From contig CAMXIK010000003.1 in NCBI GenBank assembly GCA_947243855.1, positions 1-64,000 of the forward strand: a DNA stretch of 64,000 nt, in the 5' to 3' direction. Under the pieces are notes generated by a model. That model was not told where the DNA came from, searched no databases, and saw only the letters and a program-made list of their open reading frames with translations. Position 1 is the stretch's first letter; every line of letters starts with the position of its first letter. The position numbers and the translations under genes are program-made. Positions 1 to 8,275 of the stretch are shown in pieces. Origin of the DNA: an uncultured Lachnospiraceae bacterium (GTDB lineage Bacteria > Bacillota > Clostridia > Lachnospirales > Lachnospiraceae).

Positions 1-83
1 GCGAGGCAGCCGAAACTGTCTCGCTAATAAAGTCTAACTTTATGGGGTCACCTCACCGACCAAGGTTAGTGGTTGCTTTTTTG
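1..83 (+). other. Three consecutive stem-loops ending in a T-run (RNA 3' end or terminator)
   Basis: Three hairpins follow one another: positions 1-9 pair with 16-24, 27-33 pair with 37-43, and 55-61 pair imperfectly with 64-70. A run of six T follows at 77-82. This looks like the 3' end of a structured RNA or an intrinsic terminator for something transcribed rightward from outside the window. It could also help stop the leftward array that ends at 219. The RNA family is not recognised. Positions 84-218 show no ORF or clear signal. Confidence 0.4.
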
Positions 84-218
84 TTTAACAACTTAAACTG
101 AGGCGAACCGTTTGCTTTACGGAGCGCTTTTCGTATTAATAATTATAATGCTTATTGCTTGAGTTTGCAATAAAAACTTTCTTCCATCCTTCATTGCGCA
201 CCAAACATTTCCCAAATC

Positions 219-1610
219 CTACTGTATCCTAAACTCCCCTCCCGTAAAGTAAATATCCTCGCTCAGCGTCATAGTCGTACCGCCCTGCTTCACCTGTACG
301 ATATCCTCCGCCGCGATCAGCAGGGAGGAGGCCCCGCTGGCTATGGTCATGTTGTCCCCCGCCTGAATCAGGATATCCTTGTCGCTGCTCATGGTAATGC
401 CCTCCTGATCGTTCATCTCCACCATCATTCCCTGATTGTTGGTGATCAGGACGGAATCCGGCGTAAACAGGATTTCTTTTCCATACTTCGTCTTAAAGGA
501 TTTATGGTCCGGGTTCTGCCTTGCACTGTCCGTCTCCTTATGGACAGAGCTTACCACAAGACTCCGGCTCTCCTCATCGGGTACATACAGCCGCACCGTG
601 TCGCCCACTTCCGGCATACTGTACCACCCTGTTCCGTCCGGGGAGGAATACACCGTCGCATAGGAAAACCACTTCTTCCCATCAAAAGCCAGCCACTCGT
701 CCCCTGCAATGTCGATCTGCACCGTGTCCTTCTGCACGCCCGTCACCTTCGCCTCAAAGGAACAGCCCGCTATCCCCTCGTGCTCCATGGGCAGCGTCCG
801 CAGGCCCTCTTTTCGCCTGAGCCTGTATTCGTGCAGGCACTCTGCGCCTATGTAACGTGTGGTGATATCATAGATAAAATACTTTCCGCCCTCATACAGC
901 ATGTAATCCCCCAGACGGTAAATCTCCCTGTCTGTGACGGTCAGCGTCAGCATGTCCTGCATTTGTAAGCCTTTGACCCCGTTTCCCGCTTTACGCTGGT
1001 AGGTATGGGCGTCCAGCGTGAGGGTGATATCGGGCGCCTCCCACTTCTGCTCCATGCCCTCCGGCAGTCCCACCGTATAGGCGCATCCTTTCCGCAGGGC
1101 ATCCGGAACCAGATACCCGTTATGCAGGCCGGACAGCCGCTTTAAAAATGTCCAGTCCGTCTCATGGTACTGCACAAGCACCCCTTCCGTCCTGTCGTTT
1201 TCTCCCTCGGTAAAGCTTGCCCTTCCTCCCATATAGGAATCCGTGATCCGGTTAAAAAGCAGGCTGCAGGCGGAATCCTTGTTCTGGAATACTCGGAAAT
1301 GCTCTTTCTCGTCCATCAGGATGGTGCCGCTCTTCGCCTCAAGACGGAGTATGGTCTCATAACCGTCCTGCCCCATGGAAAAGTCGGTCACAATACCGCA
1401 GAAAAGATCGGTATTCATCCCGCCTTCTCCCTCTGCCGTCACTTTCAGCCATGTGTCGGCGGACAGTATGCCCAGATACTCTTCCCTCTTATCATCCCTG
1501 ATGCGCATGGTGATTTTTGTCTCTGCGTGGCAGTTAATCCCCTTGTGAATCTCCACATCCTGCAGGGCCACATAAGCAAACGGTTCCACTTTAATCTGAT
1601 AGTCTCTCAT
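219..1610 (-). CDS. VgrG / phage late-control gpD-like spike protein (463 aa)
   Basis: Predicted trimeric spike that tips the injection tube and carries PAAR-like cargo. The N-terminal ~250 residues match the gp27/gpD-like fold, with the family pattern 'VFQNKDSACSLLFNRI' followed by 'VQYHETDWTFLKRLSG'. The centre contains 'YSSPDGTGWYSMPEVGDTVRLYVP', typical of the OB/gp5 part. The C-terminus is a repetitive beta-rich stretch (GITMSSDKDILIQAGDNMTI and following) like a spike beta-helix. The start has AAAGGAGG 9 nt upstream and lies inside the end of the upstream adaptor gene (20-bp overlap), so the two are translationally linked. It is the last gene of the array and resembles the spike at 29.3-30.7 kb most closely. 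Family assignment is from motif reading, not a search. Confidence 0.8.
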   Translation of the reverse strand: MRDYQIKVEPFAYVALQDVEIHKGINCHAETKITMRIRDDKREEYLGILSADTWLKVTAEGEGGMNTDLFCGIVTDFSMGQDGYETILRLEAKSGTILMDEKEHFRVFQNKDSACSLLFNRITDSYMGGRASFTEGENDRTEGVLVQYHETDWTFLKRLSGLHNGYLVPDALRKGCAYTVGLPEGMEQKWEAPDITLTLDAHTYQRKAGNGVKGLQMQDMLTLTVTDREIYRLGDYMLYEGGKYFIYDITTRYIGAECLHEYRLRRKEGLRTLPMEHEGIAGCSFEAKVTGVQKDTVQIDIAGDEWLAFDGKKWFSYATVYSSPDGTGWYSMPEVGDTVRLYVPDEESRSLVVSSVHKETDSARQNPDHKSFKTKYGKEILFTPDSVLITNNQGMMVEMNDQEGITMSSDKDILIQAGDNMTIASGASSLLIAAEDIVQVKQGGTTMTLSEDIYFTGGEFRIQ

Positions 1611-2172
1611 CGTTTCTTCCTCCTTTTGTCTCTATGGTTTCCAATACCTCCAACACGACCGGCTTCCACCGGTCATACTGGGGAAAACTGCAATGGAAAT
1701 TTCCTAAAACCAGCTCTCCCTGTAGTTCAAACAGGAAAAGCAGACAGTACAGGCTGCAGTCCAGACAGAATGTCTTGCAGTCCATCCATGGCACTGGCAG
1801 ATCCCCCGCCATCACCATGCCCGTATCATAAAAGACTGCCTGTTTCCATACCTTCTGCATATCCGCCCGCAGGTTTTCCATCCTCTGCTCCGGCTTCTCT
1901 CCCTCCGCCGCCTGTCCGGCATAGCTGAAAGTAAAGGTCGCATCCGCGTTTTCGTCCGTAATAACCACATCAGGCTGCGTGCGGCCCCTGTATTTGGCAT
2001 ATCTGTGCTCCCGCTTCATATCATGCAGATACGCTGGAAGCATGATAGTACACAACCCATTATACAATGACACTGCCTGCAATCCCTGCCGCTCCTGCAC
2101 CTGTGCGTCTGGCTGCTCCTGCCTGTATTTTCTTCTAAGCTCTAAGATGAGCTGATCTGTTTTCTTCTGCAT
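1591..2172 (-). CDS. DcrB/Eag-like adaptor candidate next to VgrG (193 aa)
   Basis: Small soluble protein with no signal peptide. It belongs to a family with four members in this array. Shared features are an early 'L..LP.....' strand, an 'A..TFS' strand near the middle, and a C-terminal block 'MDCKTFCLDCSLYCLLFL...GELVLGNFHCSF' ending in 'YDRWKPVVLEVLETIE'. The layout resembles the DcrB/DUF1795 fold used by T6SS Eag chaperones, which bind effectors and load them on VgrG. That is inference from layout and position; its stop overlaps the VgrG start by 20 bp. An AGGAGA ribosome site precedes the ATG at 2172. Positions 2173-2273 upstream carry only a few short open codons and no supported gene. 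Confidence 0.55.
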   Translation of the reverse strand: MQKKTDQLILELRRKYRQEQPDAQVQERQGLQAVSLYNGLCTIMLPAYLHDMKREHRYAKYRGRTQPDVVITDENADATFTFSYAGQAAEGEKPEQRMENLRADMQKVWKQAVFYDTGMVMAGDLPVPWMDCKTFCLDCSLYCLLFLFELQGELVLGNFHCSFPQYDRWKPVVLEVLETIETKGGRNDERLSD

Positions 2173-2273
2173 TGCTTTCTCCTATCAGTTCACTGTACCA
2201 GATATCGGCTTCTTTCTGAGATTTTTCCGTATTTCCCGCTTTGGTTTTTCATAACTCCTCATACCCTCTGGTG

Positions 2274-2981
2274 TTATTCAACATCCATAGCTTCACAGAT
2301 TTCCGTAATGGACGCTTCCATCGGACCCGGACCAAATCCTGTTTCAAATTTAATCAATCCCTTTCCTTTTTCCCACACAAATAAATCTTTTTGCATATCA
2401 TCCCCGCTGTCCCTCATTTCACGGCGATAATATGTGATCTGATCTTCTTCTTTTTTCATGTAGCAAAACCAATATTTATCTTCATACTCCGTGTTTTCCT
2501 CCTGACAGACAAGCTCCAGCTGTCCTTTATCCTGCAGCTTCTCTTCCGTGTCAAAGGTCTGCAGTAACAATTCATCATCATCGTAAAACCTAATAACCTT
2601 GCCATTTGGCTCTGCCTGATAAAACGGCCAGATCAAATCTATCTCATCGGCTTTCACATAGAAGTATCTGACCATGCCCGGAAACTCACTCGATGCCGTA
2701 TCTGTGTCTATATTTATCTCCAATTTATATATACTCCCGTTCTCGTACACCTTAAGTCTATTAATCTCCGCATCTACAATTTCATCTACCAATCCTTGTC
2801 CTTTATAGTAACTTGCCCGTACTTTTAACGACATATGGGAGGTCACCGGAAAATAAGGATTCTCTATTACCTCCGATTGTTCTTCCGCTGCGTCCATAGT
2901 ACTCTCCATTGTGTTTTTCCCACACCCAACCACTGCATATAATATAAAGACAAAAAGGGACAAAATAATTCGCTTTCTCAT
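2274..2981 (-). CDS. Lipoprotein, likely immunity protein for the lysozyme-like effector (235 aa)
   Basis: The start at 2981 has GGAGGAG upstream and overlaps the stop of the preceding effector gene as ATGA. The N-terminus is a lipoprotein signal: MRKR, a hydrophobic stretch, then AVVGC as lipobox. The mature protein (~215 aa) is acidic and beta-rich with no domain I recognise. Translational coupling to a peptidoglycan-hydrolase effector and export to the cell surface fit an immunity lipoprotein that shields the cell wall. That role is inference. The longer upstream reading (from 3023) lies inside the effector gene and lacks a ribosome site. Confidence 0.7.
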   Translation of the reverse strand: MRKRIILSLFVFILYAVVGCGKNTMESTMDAAEEQSEVIENPYFPVTSHMSLKVRASYYKGQGLVDEIVDAEINRLKVYENGSIYKLEINIDTDTASSEFPGMVRYFYVKADEIDLIWPFYQAEPNGKVIRFYDDDELLLQTFDTEEKLQDKGQLELVCQEENTEYEDKYWFCYMKKEEDQITYYRREMRDSGDDMQKDLFVWEKGKGLIKFETGFGPGPMEASITEICEAMDVE

Positions 2982-4090
2982 CGCTCCTCCTCTTCCAACA
3001 ACGCGTCTAAAAGAACATAGCATCCAATTTGTTTATCCACTGTTTCTGGATCATAAACGCCATCTGATATATATTTCCCGGAGACATAAACATTTGTTCC
3101 GCTATATAAATACGGATTTACAAGTTGATGATTATAATATCCTTTACCATTATACGTTTCCAAAAAACAAAGCATCGCTGTCATATCCCGCATTTCATAG
3201 GTTATGCCTAGCATACGAAGCTTGCTTCTCTGGTCATTCATAGCATCTAAGGCAGCCTCATCAAAATCATAAAACAATTTACCTTTTGGGTTTGTTATTG
3301 TTACATTTCCCAAAATTTCTCCATTATGCAGATATACATTGAATTTCCCTTCCAAATAATCATTATCTTCTTCACGATAATGAATCACCGCAAGCAACTC
3401 TGGCGGAATCCCTATCTGTTTTGCCAGTCTCTCATACCTACTCCGATTTTTATCATACGCCTCTTTAAATTTACTCACCTCTTCATCCAACTCAGGATCA
3501 ATAGTATCTATTTTCTTAATCATATTCTTGTTGTATATATACCACTCCACATCCAAGCCACGATTACACAATATTGATTCCTGTCCTGACATAAGTGGCG
3601 TAATAATCCCTCCATGACGGCAAAAGAGAATTGATCCCATATTAATAAGAGGTATTCCATTCACCTGTTGATCTTCCCCATCTACCCGTGGCAGATTATC
3701 CCACTCGTCATTTAATTTCATTAACGCCCTGCATGTACCCTCCTTTAAACAAGTTTCATCCGCTTCCAGCGCTGCCCATTCCTCGTCCGTGTAAGGTGCA
3801 AGAATACAGTTACATCGAAAGGGTGGTATATTATTATTATTTTCGTCATCAGCTTTCTTTGCGTCCTTTATGGTTGCATGGGGTAAATCGCAACATTTTA
3901 AGACTTTATTTTCAGTAACAGATAAAGTTGTGATTTGGCAAGGGGAATCAACATCATATTCTTTATCTCTATATATTTTTTTTGCTTTTGTGGTCATGGT
4001 ACATGTTAAAACTGCTCCCTCCACAAGGTATTCATCATGTTCCTCCGGATAAAGCTCCGCAATGTACTTTTCCTCCGTATACTGCTGCAA
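2978..4090 (-). CDS. PAAR-like DUF4280 protein with C-terminal lysozyme-like domain (effector)
   Basis: Residues ~18-175 are a DUF4280 (PAAR-like) domain, starting 'DEYLVEGAVLTC' and closing with 'GSILFCRHGGIITPLMSGQ'. This domain caps VgrG spikes. From ~195 to the end there is a lysozyme-fold pattern: 'RYERLAKQIGIPPELLAVIHYREE', then 'NVYLHNGEILG', then 'YNGKGYYNH...YLYSGTNVYVSGKYISDGVYDP'. This matches phage-type glycoside hydrolases with a catalytic Glu in the RE(S/E) motif. It is therefore a predicted peptidoglycan-cutting effector. The start is uncertain: codon 4090 is TTG, no ATG lies between it and the upstream in-frame TAG at 4160-4162, and the intervening codons look coding (see findings). 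It is followed by a lipoprotein with ATGA overlap. Confidence 0.78.
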   Translation of the reverse strand: MQQYTEEKYIAELYPEEHDEYLVEGAVLTCTMTTKAKKIYRDKEYDVDSPCQITTLSVTENKVLKCCDLPHATIKDAKKADDENNNNIPPFRCNCILAPYTDEEWAALEADETCLKEGTCRALMKLNDEWDNLPRVDGEDQQVNGIPLINMGSILFCRHGGIITPLMSGQESILCNRGLDVEWYIYNKNMIKKIDTIDPELDEEVSKFKEAYDKNRSRYERLAKQIGIPPELLAVIHYREEDNDYLEGKFNVYLHNGEILGNVTITNPKGKLFYDFDEAALDAMNDQRSKLRMLGITYEMRDMTAMLCFLETYNGKGYYNHQLVNPYLYSGTNVYVSGKYISDGVYDPETVDKQIGCYVLLDALLEEEER

Positions 4091-4159
4091 ATCCGCTTCC
4101 TCTTGCTCCGTGTAATGCTCATATGCCTCTTTTGCTAACCGCTTCCTTATAAAACACCC

Positions 4160-4681
4160 CTACTCGCTCTCCACCTCTTCCATTCGGATTCCCCTGATCC
4201 TCCGGCGAAGGATACTCTCCACAAAATCCTCTCTCCCCACAATGCAGTTTCTGTCAAAGTTTTTGATTTTGAAGACTGCCGCATCCCCGATCTTGCTTTT
4301 ATCAAGAACAGGCTTCTCAATCCGGTTGCCCGTCGAATTATACTGGGTTCGTTCCGACAGGCAGGGAATCTCTTCCAAAAGCGGTATAAAATAACTGGCG
4401 TTTGTCCCGCTTTTTCTCTCCCACAGCTTGACGCCCCGGTATAGGGTCTCCGGATGGTAAATCAGAATCGTTTTCACCATTTCTTCCGACACCATAACGC
4501 AGGGTCTGCACAATAAATCTGGGAAAAAGAACTCCATGGGCAGTTCCATCTCTACAAGATTCCACTTACTTAATCCGTCAAATCCCTCCCTTGTAATCAT
4601 GCGGATATCAACCGCCCTGTTTTTATTGATGGCATAGGGTATCGGGTTCTCCTCGTCCGTCTCAATCAGTAAATATTCCAT
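4160..4681 (-). CDS. Imm11/DUF1629-like small protein, possible effector adaptor (173 aa)
   Basis: One of four paralogues in the array (others at 6.4, 28.1 and 38.5 kb). Shared landmarks are 'FFPDLLCRPCVMVSE' near residue 55, 'ASYFIPLLEEIPCLSERTQYN' in the middle, and 'GREDFVESILRRRIRGIRMEEVE' at the C-terminus. The C-terminal pattern recalls Imm11 (DUF1629, MXAN_0049 type), but similarity is weak by eye. Two of the four paralogues sit directly before a DUF4280 effector gene, which suits an effector-specific chaperone or adaptor as well as an immunity role. There is no signal peptide, so it is cytoplasmic. Ribosome site GGAG precedes ATG 4681. Its TAG stop is in frame with the following effector ORF. 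Confidence 0.5.
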   Translation of the reverse strand: MEYLLIETDEENPIPYAINKNRAVDIRMITREGFDGLSKWNLVEMELPMEFFFPDLLCRPCVMVSEEMVKTILIYHPETLYRGVKLWERKSGTNASYFIPLLEEIPCLSERTQYNSTGNRIEKPVLDKSKIGDAAVFKIKNFDRNCIVGREDFVESILRRRIRGIRMEEVESE

Positions 4682-4729
4682 CCTAGCTGTTCTCCTTCGT
4701 ATGTAGTCATCTGCACGCTTCCATCCACT

Positions 4730-6361
4730 TTATTGCCACCAGTTCTCATAATACTCATCATAGTGTGGCTCCGATATCTCTGTAATCACCCATCTGTCCC
4801 CTTCCCGTCTCAACACCATTTCCCCTTCGTTGTAAATCGCCATCACTTGCGGCCTTGCATTAAGGTTTTCAAAGGTAACAGACACCGTACACTCCATATC
4901 GGTATATTCTTTGATCACCACGCCGGAAAAATCATCCAATACATACTGATCCATTGGCAGAGTAAGGTCTCTCATCAGCATATAGTTTCCATTCTCATCT
5001 TTCTCAACCCCGTGCATAATAAAACACATGCACATAAGGTACTCAAAGGCATCTTCTGAAAACCACGTGGAGACATATTCCCTCAGCTTCTCTTCCGACG
5101 AGTATTCGCCCAGCGAATAGTATTTCCCTACATCATCCGAAAGCTCTTCTATCTTATTTTCTGGCTTGGATACAAAAAGATCACCTAGGCTGTTAAAAGC
5201 GTCCCCGATGATACAGGCCGTTTCTTCCGCACCCAAAGGCTGTCCGGCCGCTTTTTCTTCTTTTCCGTACCGGTTCCCGTATGCCGCCTGCGCCAGTTCC
5301 CCCAGATTCCCGGCTTCCACAAGCAGATCGATATTATAACGCTGTATCTCCGTCAGGCTGTTTTCGTCAAAAACGCCCTTATAAGGCTCATACCACGGTT
5401 TTTTCCAAAAGTACCCATACAGGAAAACATCCCCGAATTTTTTCCCGTTTTCCGCATAGATTTCCTGCGCCGCCAAAAACAGCTCGTATCTGGAAAGCGC
5501 CCCGATCTCCTCTTCTGTAAGCCGGCGTTCGCTGCTGCCCTGCAAAATATAACCGTCTTCATCCGTTTGGGCGCAGATCTGCACCTTCTCCCCGTTTTCA
5601 TCCGCCCCAAATTCCCGGATCAGCCATTCGGCCGCCTCTTTGGTCAAATACACCGGCTCATAATCCGTGTCCCTCATGTAGTAATACCTGAGATCGTTGT
5701 ACCACTGGTTCATCTTTGTAATGACCCAATAGCCCCTCTCATCTTTCTCTACCCTGACCGTTCCCTCTTCCTCATCCCATGCCCGACGCCACCGATGTTG
5801 AAAAATAACACTGATATCACAGTAATCCTCCCCCTGCTCGATTATCTGCACTCCCGCGTCGGCATTCATATAAAAGTTTTGGTAATGATCATAATAGTTA
5901 TAAAAACACTTGCCATCCTCTATTTTGATCTGATAGACATATAAAACATAATCCAGAATACCCGGGTCAAAATACCCCGACAGGTATGACCTGATCTCCT
6001 CTTCCGCCGGGTGCTCTTCGTTATAGCTGTTTGCTCTTTCCATGACCCTCTGCAATGCCTTATCCGCCTGCTTCAGGAGCAGCTCTGCCGTTTCATTCGT
6101 AAACACATGAGGCTTATCCTCTGCTTCCGCCGCCTCCTCTTCCCCCGCCTCTTCTTCCTCTTCCGGCCTGTCCATTTGCGGTATTTCCTCACTGCTGTGG
6201 ACAGTTACCGGTTCTGGCGCCAGCTCCTGTGCCTGATCTGTTTCCTGTACGCCGCATCCCATTAGTATACATACCGATATCAGGATTTCCAAAAAAAATA
6301 TCCTTTTGCTATTACCGGTCTCTTGCATCGCCTGTTTCATATTCCTCTGGAATCGTTCCAT
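4730..6361 (-). CDS. Large lipoprotein of unknown function (543 aa), orphan immunity candidate
   Basis: The start at 6361 is chosen because AAAAGGAGGAG lies just upstream; the longer reading from 6385 runs through that ribosome site. The N-terminus carries basic residues, a hydrophobic segment and the lipobox ILMGC, so it is a surface lipoprotein. An acidic Glu-rich linker follows (about residues 45-85). Two similar halves are suggested by repeated patterns: 'TAELLLKQADKALQRVMER...SYLSGYFDPGILDYVL' and 'IIGDAFNSLGDLF...EYVSTWFSEDAFEYLM', each ending with '...WVITEM/EIS'. No effector gene is adjacent on its upstream side, so it may be a spare immunity protein left after cassette exchange. Function not recognised. 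Confidence 0.65.
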   Translation of the reverse strand: MERFQRNMKQAMQETGNSKRIFFLEILISVCILMGCGVQETDQAQELAPEPVTVHSSEEIPQMDRPEEEEEAGEEEAAEAEDKPHVFTNETAELLLKQADKALQRVMERANSYNEEHPAEEEIRSYLSGYFDPGILDYVLYVYQIKIEDGKCFYNYYDHYQNFYMNADAGVQIIEQGEDYCDISVIFQHRWRRAWDEEEGTVRVEKDERGYWVITKMNQWYNDLRYYYMRDTDYEPVYLTKEAAEWLIREFGADENGEKVQICAQTDEDGYILQGSSERRLTEEEIGALSRYELFLAAQEIYAENGKKFGDVFLYGYFWKKPWYEPYKGVFDENSLTEIQRYNIDLLVEAGNLGELAQAAYGNRYGKEEKAAGQPLGAEETACIIGDAFNSLGDLFVSKPENKIEELSDDVGKYYSLGEYSSEEKLREYVSTWFSEDAFEYLMCMCFIMHGVEKDENGNYMLMRDLTLPMDQYVLDDFSGVVIKEYTDMECTVSVTFENLNARPQVMAIYNEGEMVLRREGDRWVITEISEPHYDEYYENWWQ

Positions 6362-6440
6362 CCGTCTCCTCCTTTTCATCCTCATTTTTCTTTTTCCCTA
6401 TGGACTCCAATATCTCTAACACCAACGGCTTCCATCTATC
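6312..6440 (-). pseudogene. Relic of the 3' end of an adaptor (DcrB/Eag-like) gene
   Basis: The frame read leftward from 6440 begins DRWKPLVLEILESIGKKK and ends in a TAA at 6312-6314. It matches the C-terminus of the adaptor at 1591-2172 (DRWKPVVLEVLETIETKG) and of the one at 11419-11988. No adaptor body precedes it; instead the Imm11-like gene at 6416-6952 runs into it and ends '..DGSRWC' in another frame. This is a recombination scar where a cassette end replaced the front of an adaptor gene. Confidence 0.7.
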
Positions 6441-6952
6441 TCCACCTCTTCAAAACTGATTCCACGCGCCCCTCTTCTCAATATACTTTCTACAAAATCT
6501 TCCCTGCCAATCATATAATGTTCATGATAGCCATCAACTTTAAATGCCGCTTTTTCTTGAACCTTATCCGCCGCCAGAATCAATCTAACAATTCGATTCC
6601 CACTATTATTGTACTGTGTCTTTTCAGATAGACAAGGCACCTCGTCCAACAGTGGGCAAAAATACGTCACATGTTTCCTCGTATCAAAATGCAGCAATTT
6701 GACACTCTTATAAACTATATCTTCCTGATACATCAGTATCGTTTCCATAAATGTCCGAGACACCATAACGCAGGGTTCAAACAGCGCATCCGGGAAAAAA
6801 ACTTCCATTGGCAAATCCATTGACAGAATATTATTTCTTCCGATTTTACCGATATCCTCCGAATTTAACCATCGAATATCAATTCCGTGATTACTATTAA
6901 TGCGATATGGAATACAATTTCCCTCTTCCTGTGTAATCTTATAATATTTCAT
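6416..6952 (-). CDS. Imm11/DUF1629-like small protein (178 aa)
   Basis: Paralogue of the proteins at 4.2, 28.1 and 38.5 kb. It has 'FFPDALFEPCVMVSRTF', 'VTYFCPLLDEVPCLSEKTQYNNSGN' and C-terminal 'GREDFVESILRRGARGISFEEVE'. The ATG at 6952 is preferred because it aligns with the starts of the paralogues (MKYYKI / MEYLLI); the reading from 7003 lies inside the upstream gene. The two genes overlap by 14 bp. The last residues are foreign: the frame runs into the adaptor relic at 6.4 kb, so the native C-terminus was altered by recombination. Upstream partner (6939-7466) and this gene repeat the pair at 28.1-29.3 kb. Confidence 0.5.
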   Translation of the reverse strand: MKYYKITQEEGNCIPYRINSNHGIDIRWLNSEDIGKIGRNNILSMDLPMEVFFPDALFEPCVMVSRTFMETILMYQEDIVYKSVKLLHFDTRKHVTYFCPLLDEVPCLSEKTQYNNSGNRIVRLILAADKVQEKAAFKVDGYHEHYMIGREDFVESILRRGARGISFEEVEIDGSRWC

Positions 6953-7466
6953 GCACCCGTCCCCCATGATATAACACCACTGACCGCTCCATGTATTCCC
7001 CAAACAGTATTTTCAAATCCTCTGAAATCTCCACGTCGCTTTTTTCCAGACATTCCACAATAGAAGGTACATGATTCCGCAGCATCAAATATACCCATGT
7101 GATATATTGTTTTGCATATTGATTTCGCACCTCACCCCATGCGTATTGCTGCATCCGGATAATCTTCTTTTGTGTTTCCTGATAAAGCAGCGCTACGCCA
7201 TCATCATATCTTTTTTGAAGCGCATCAGGATAATAATATTGTACTATGTCCTGTTTTCCAAGATAAAACGTATCTTCCATCGCCTGAACCCGAAACATCA
7301 GCTTATTCATACGGATTCCCACCCGCAATGGCTGGATAGCAAGATAGTGTATCGTTTTTATCCTGTTTTCCTGCTGTTCTTTCGCAATCGCATTCATATA
7401 GTCTTTCAGAAAATCCAGAAATTGATCACAGCATTCCGCCATACATGCTTTCCTATCATCATCCAT
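6939..7466 (-). CDS. Unrecognised helical protein paired with the Imm11-like gene (175 aa)
   Basis: Not recognised. It is a paralogue of the protein at 28680-29288. Both share a '..YLAIQPLRVGI / YVIISPLSSGV' strand, a 'YY/YW-P.....YDDG/EDMAL' block, long amphipathic helices, and a closing block 'EISEDLKILFGEYMER / VAVQDVKIMYGTYMER'. Both are immediately followed, with overlap, by an Imm11-like gene. No signal peptide is visible. The fixed pairing suggests the two products work together, perhaps as a cargo-loading or immunity module. Confidence 0.5.
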   Translation of the reverse strand: MDDDRKACMAECCDQFLDFLKDYMNAIAKEQQENRIKTIHYLAIQPLRVGIRMNKLMFRVQAMEDTFYLGKQDIVQYYYPDALQKRYDDGVALLYQETQKKIIRMQQYAWGEVRNQYAKQYITWVYLMLRNHVPSIVECLEKSDVEISEDLKILFGEYMERSVVLYHGGRVHEIL

Positions 7467-7501
7467 CCTGCTTCCTCCTCAAATATAATCCGCATTCTAT
7501 C

Positions 7502-8263
7502 CTACCAGACCAGATTCCCTTCTTCCCTGATCCGCTCCATATCCACATATACAAAATCATTTTCCTGCGCATAATTCTGCGCAAATTCGCCCTCTCCATA
7601 TACTAGACGCAAGGCGTCGCACCCTGCAAATGCATCATCCGCAATCTCAGACACCGCAGGCTGTATCGTGATCTGCTGTAATCCCGTATCACCCTGACAT
7701 GTCATGGCTTCTATCCTGCTTACCGCTTCTGGAAATACAATTTCCTCTATCAATGGGCAATCCGCTATGGCCCGTTTCCCGATCCGCCCGACCTTGCTGG
7801 TAATATAGATATCCCGTAATGCACTGCATCCCGCAAACGCTTCTTCACCAATCTCCACCGCTTCCTCCGGCAGATAAATCTGTTCCGCCCTTTCATTTCC
7901 TTTAAACGCCTCCGGCCCGATAACAGTCACGTCTCTATTTTCCATATAAGCCGGTATAAAAATTACTGTCTCGCTTCCCTCATAGGCAATGATCTCTACA
8001 GTACCGTCTTCCAATATCTTATATCGATAGCCGCCACACTGTTTGTCCGAATCAGGAACGTCTGTTTCCATAGCAGCATCCATCAGCTCCCCGTCTGACA
8101 ATTCTTCTTCCGGCAGTTTTCCTTCCTCCATATCGGACGCTGAAATTTCGTTCTCTTCCGACTGTGCTTTCCTGTTCTGCATCACAATCACAATTCCTAT
8201 GACAACACATACTGCCACCAAAAGAATCCCTGCCTTTCTGAATCGTTTCCTATTGTCACTCAT
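7502..8263 (-). CDS. Membrane-anchored BspA-like leucine-rich repeat protein (253 aa)
   Basis: The N-terminus has a basic tip (MSDNRKRFRKAG) then one hydrophobic helix (residues ~11-28), giving an N-in signal anchor with the rest outside. An acidic linker follows. From ~75 on there are BspA/LRR_5-type repeats: '..VTVIGPEAFKGNERAEQIYLPEEAVEIGEEAFAGCSALRDIYITS...' and similar. A GGGAGGAAG ribosome site precedes ATG 8263. It follows a larger LRR_5 protein by 12 bp; both lie behind the lytic-transglycosylase-like effector and may act as surface immunity proteins (inference). Confidence 0.7.
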   Translation of the reverse strand: MSDNRKRFRKAGILLVAVCVVIGIVIVMQNRKAQSEENEISASDMEEGKLPEEELSDGELMDAAMETDVPDSDKQCGGYRYKILEDGTVEIIAYEGSETVIFIPAYMENRDVTVIGPEAFKGNERAEQIYLPEEAVEIGEEAFAGCSALRDIYITSKVGRIGKRAIADCPLIEEIVFPEAVSRIEAMTCQGDTGLQQITIQPAVSEIADDAFAGCDALRLVYGEGEFAQNYAQENDFVYVDMERIREEGNLVW

Positions 8264-8275
8264 TTTCTTCCTCCC

